Shown here: positions 48,536-48,675 of the stretch, one piece after another
Position numbering within the stretch: position 1 is the stretch's first letter
How the letters are laid out: every line of letters begins with the position of its first letter
The notes under the pieces: generated by a model
Told to the model about the DNA's origin: nothing
Database searches by the model: none
Seen by the model: only the letters and a program-made list of their open reading frames with translations
Assembly (NCBI GenBank): GCA_031550205.1
Contig: JAVBOV010000011.1
Coordinates: forward strand, 1 to 48,675
Length of the DNA: 48,675 nt
DNA from: JAVBOV01 sp031550205
GTDB taxonomy: Bacteria; Pseudomonadota; Alphaproteobacteria; RF32; CAG-239
Reading direction: 5' to 3'
Position numbers and translations under genes: made by a program

Positions 48536-48675
48536 GGGGCTGACACCTAACATTTTTAATGTTAAGGTGTTTTTATGTATATAAAGCATTGTAAATTAAG
48601 CAAAAAAGACCAGTTAAAGTTGATGGATTTTTTTGTAGCAGGAACAACAGCCAGAACCGCTGCTGAATTAGCAGG
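48536..48675 (+). mobile_element. IS1595-family (IS1016-like) insertion sequence, left end
   Basis: GGGGCTGACACCTAACA is a typical left inverted repeat of this group. It is followed by a hairpin (ACACCTAACATT-TTT-AATGTTAAGGTGT) and directly by the transposase ATG. The right end lies outside the window. Confidence 0.75.
48575..48675 (+). CDS. IS1595-family transposase, N-terminal part
   Basis: The first 33 residues are visible before the edge: MYIKHCKLSKKDQLKLMDFF, then VAGTTARTAAELA. The pattern LSKK.Q.KLM.FFVA.TTARTAA is the helix-turn-helix start of IS1016-type transposases. The gene is cut by the window, so integrity cannot be judged. Confidence 0.75.
   Translation, partial: MYIKHCKLSKKDQLKLMDFFVAGTTARTAAELA

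Overview
The window looks like a chromosomal stretch of an alphaproteobacterium with moderate-to-low GC. Supporting signs are DUF2336, DUF2333 and DUF3108 proteins, an ATP12-type F1-ATPase assembly factor in an rluC/ATP12 operon (a mitochondrial/alphaproteobacterial trait), and the style of groESL, murJ, typA and the mre/rod cluster. No marker fixes the genus; an uncultured host-associated lineage is possible. The left edge cuts a TPR-like gene and the right edge cuts an IS1595/IS1016-type transposase.

Layout. 1-3.4 kb: TPR-like tail, a divergent XRE regulator / secreted PLD nuclease pair with a predicted promoter and operator, tRNA-Gly, and gtrA with a nitroreductase gene. 3.6-7.2 kb (minus): prepilin peptidase, BacNav-like ion channel, groES, groEL. 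7.5-12.7 kb: htpG and a PfkB kinase among small membrane or orphan genes that share an A/T-rich leader lacking a Shine-Dalgarno sequence. 12.9-22.7 kb (mostly plus): typA, murJ, a DUF2333 gene, a Bax-like glucosaminidase, a DUF2336 gene, an HD-GYP phosphodiesterase and a glyoxalase II-like hydrolase. 23.9-31.4 kb (minus): ddl, miaA, mreB, mreC, mreD, mrdA, rodA, a cell-elongation block. 31.4-39.7 kb: DUF3108, a U32 protein (TrhP-like), a helical repeat protein, the operon rluC-asmA-ATP12-acyP, and rarA. 40.3-45.1 kb (minus): an unusual three-gene operon of a TolC-like lipoprotein with a SPOR domain, a pentapeptide-repeat/coiled-coil protein and a VirD4/TraG-like ATPase. 45.2-48.7 kb: Gfo/Idh oxidoreductase, truA, recX, a lipoprotein and the IS end.

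Much of the gene content serves the envelope: lipid II flipping (MurJ), D-Ala-D-Ala ligation (Ddl), elongasome (MreBCD, PBP2, RodA), glycan trimming (Bax-like) and peptidoglycan binding (SPOR). The three-gene operon at 40-45 kb is the best candidate for an undescribed envelope or export apparatus.

The intergenic space is crowded with palindromic repeats: five same-orientation copies of a roughly 200-300 bp element carrying a GTTACTTT hairpin, several 75-125 bp imperfect palindromes, CCTCCCC-type palindromes and GTCAT...ATCC elements. One of these sits in the ddl/miaA junction between 22 bp direct repeats that preserve both reading frames. All function calls are from reading the sequence; no database search was run.
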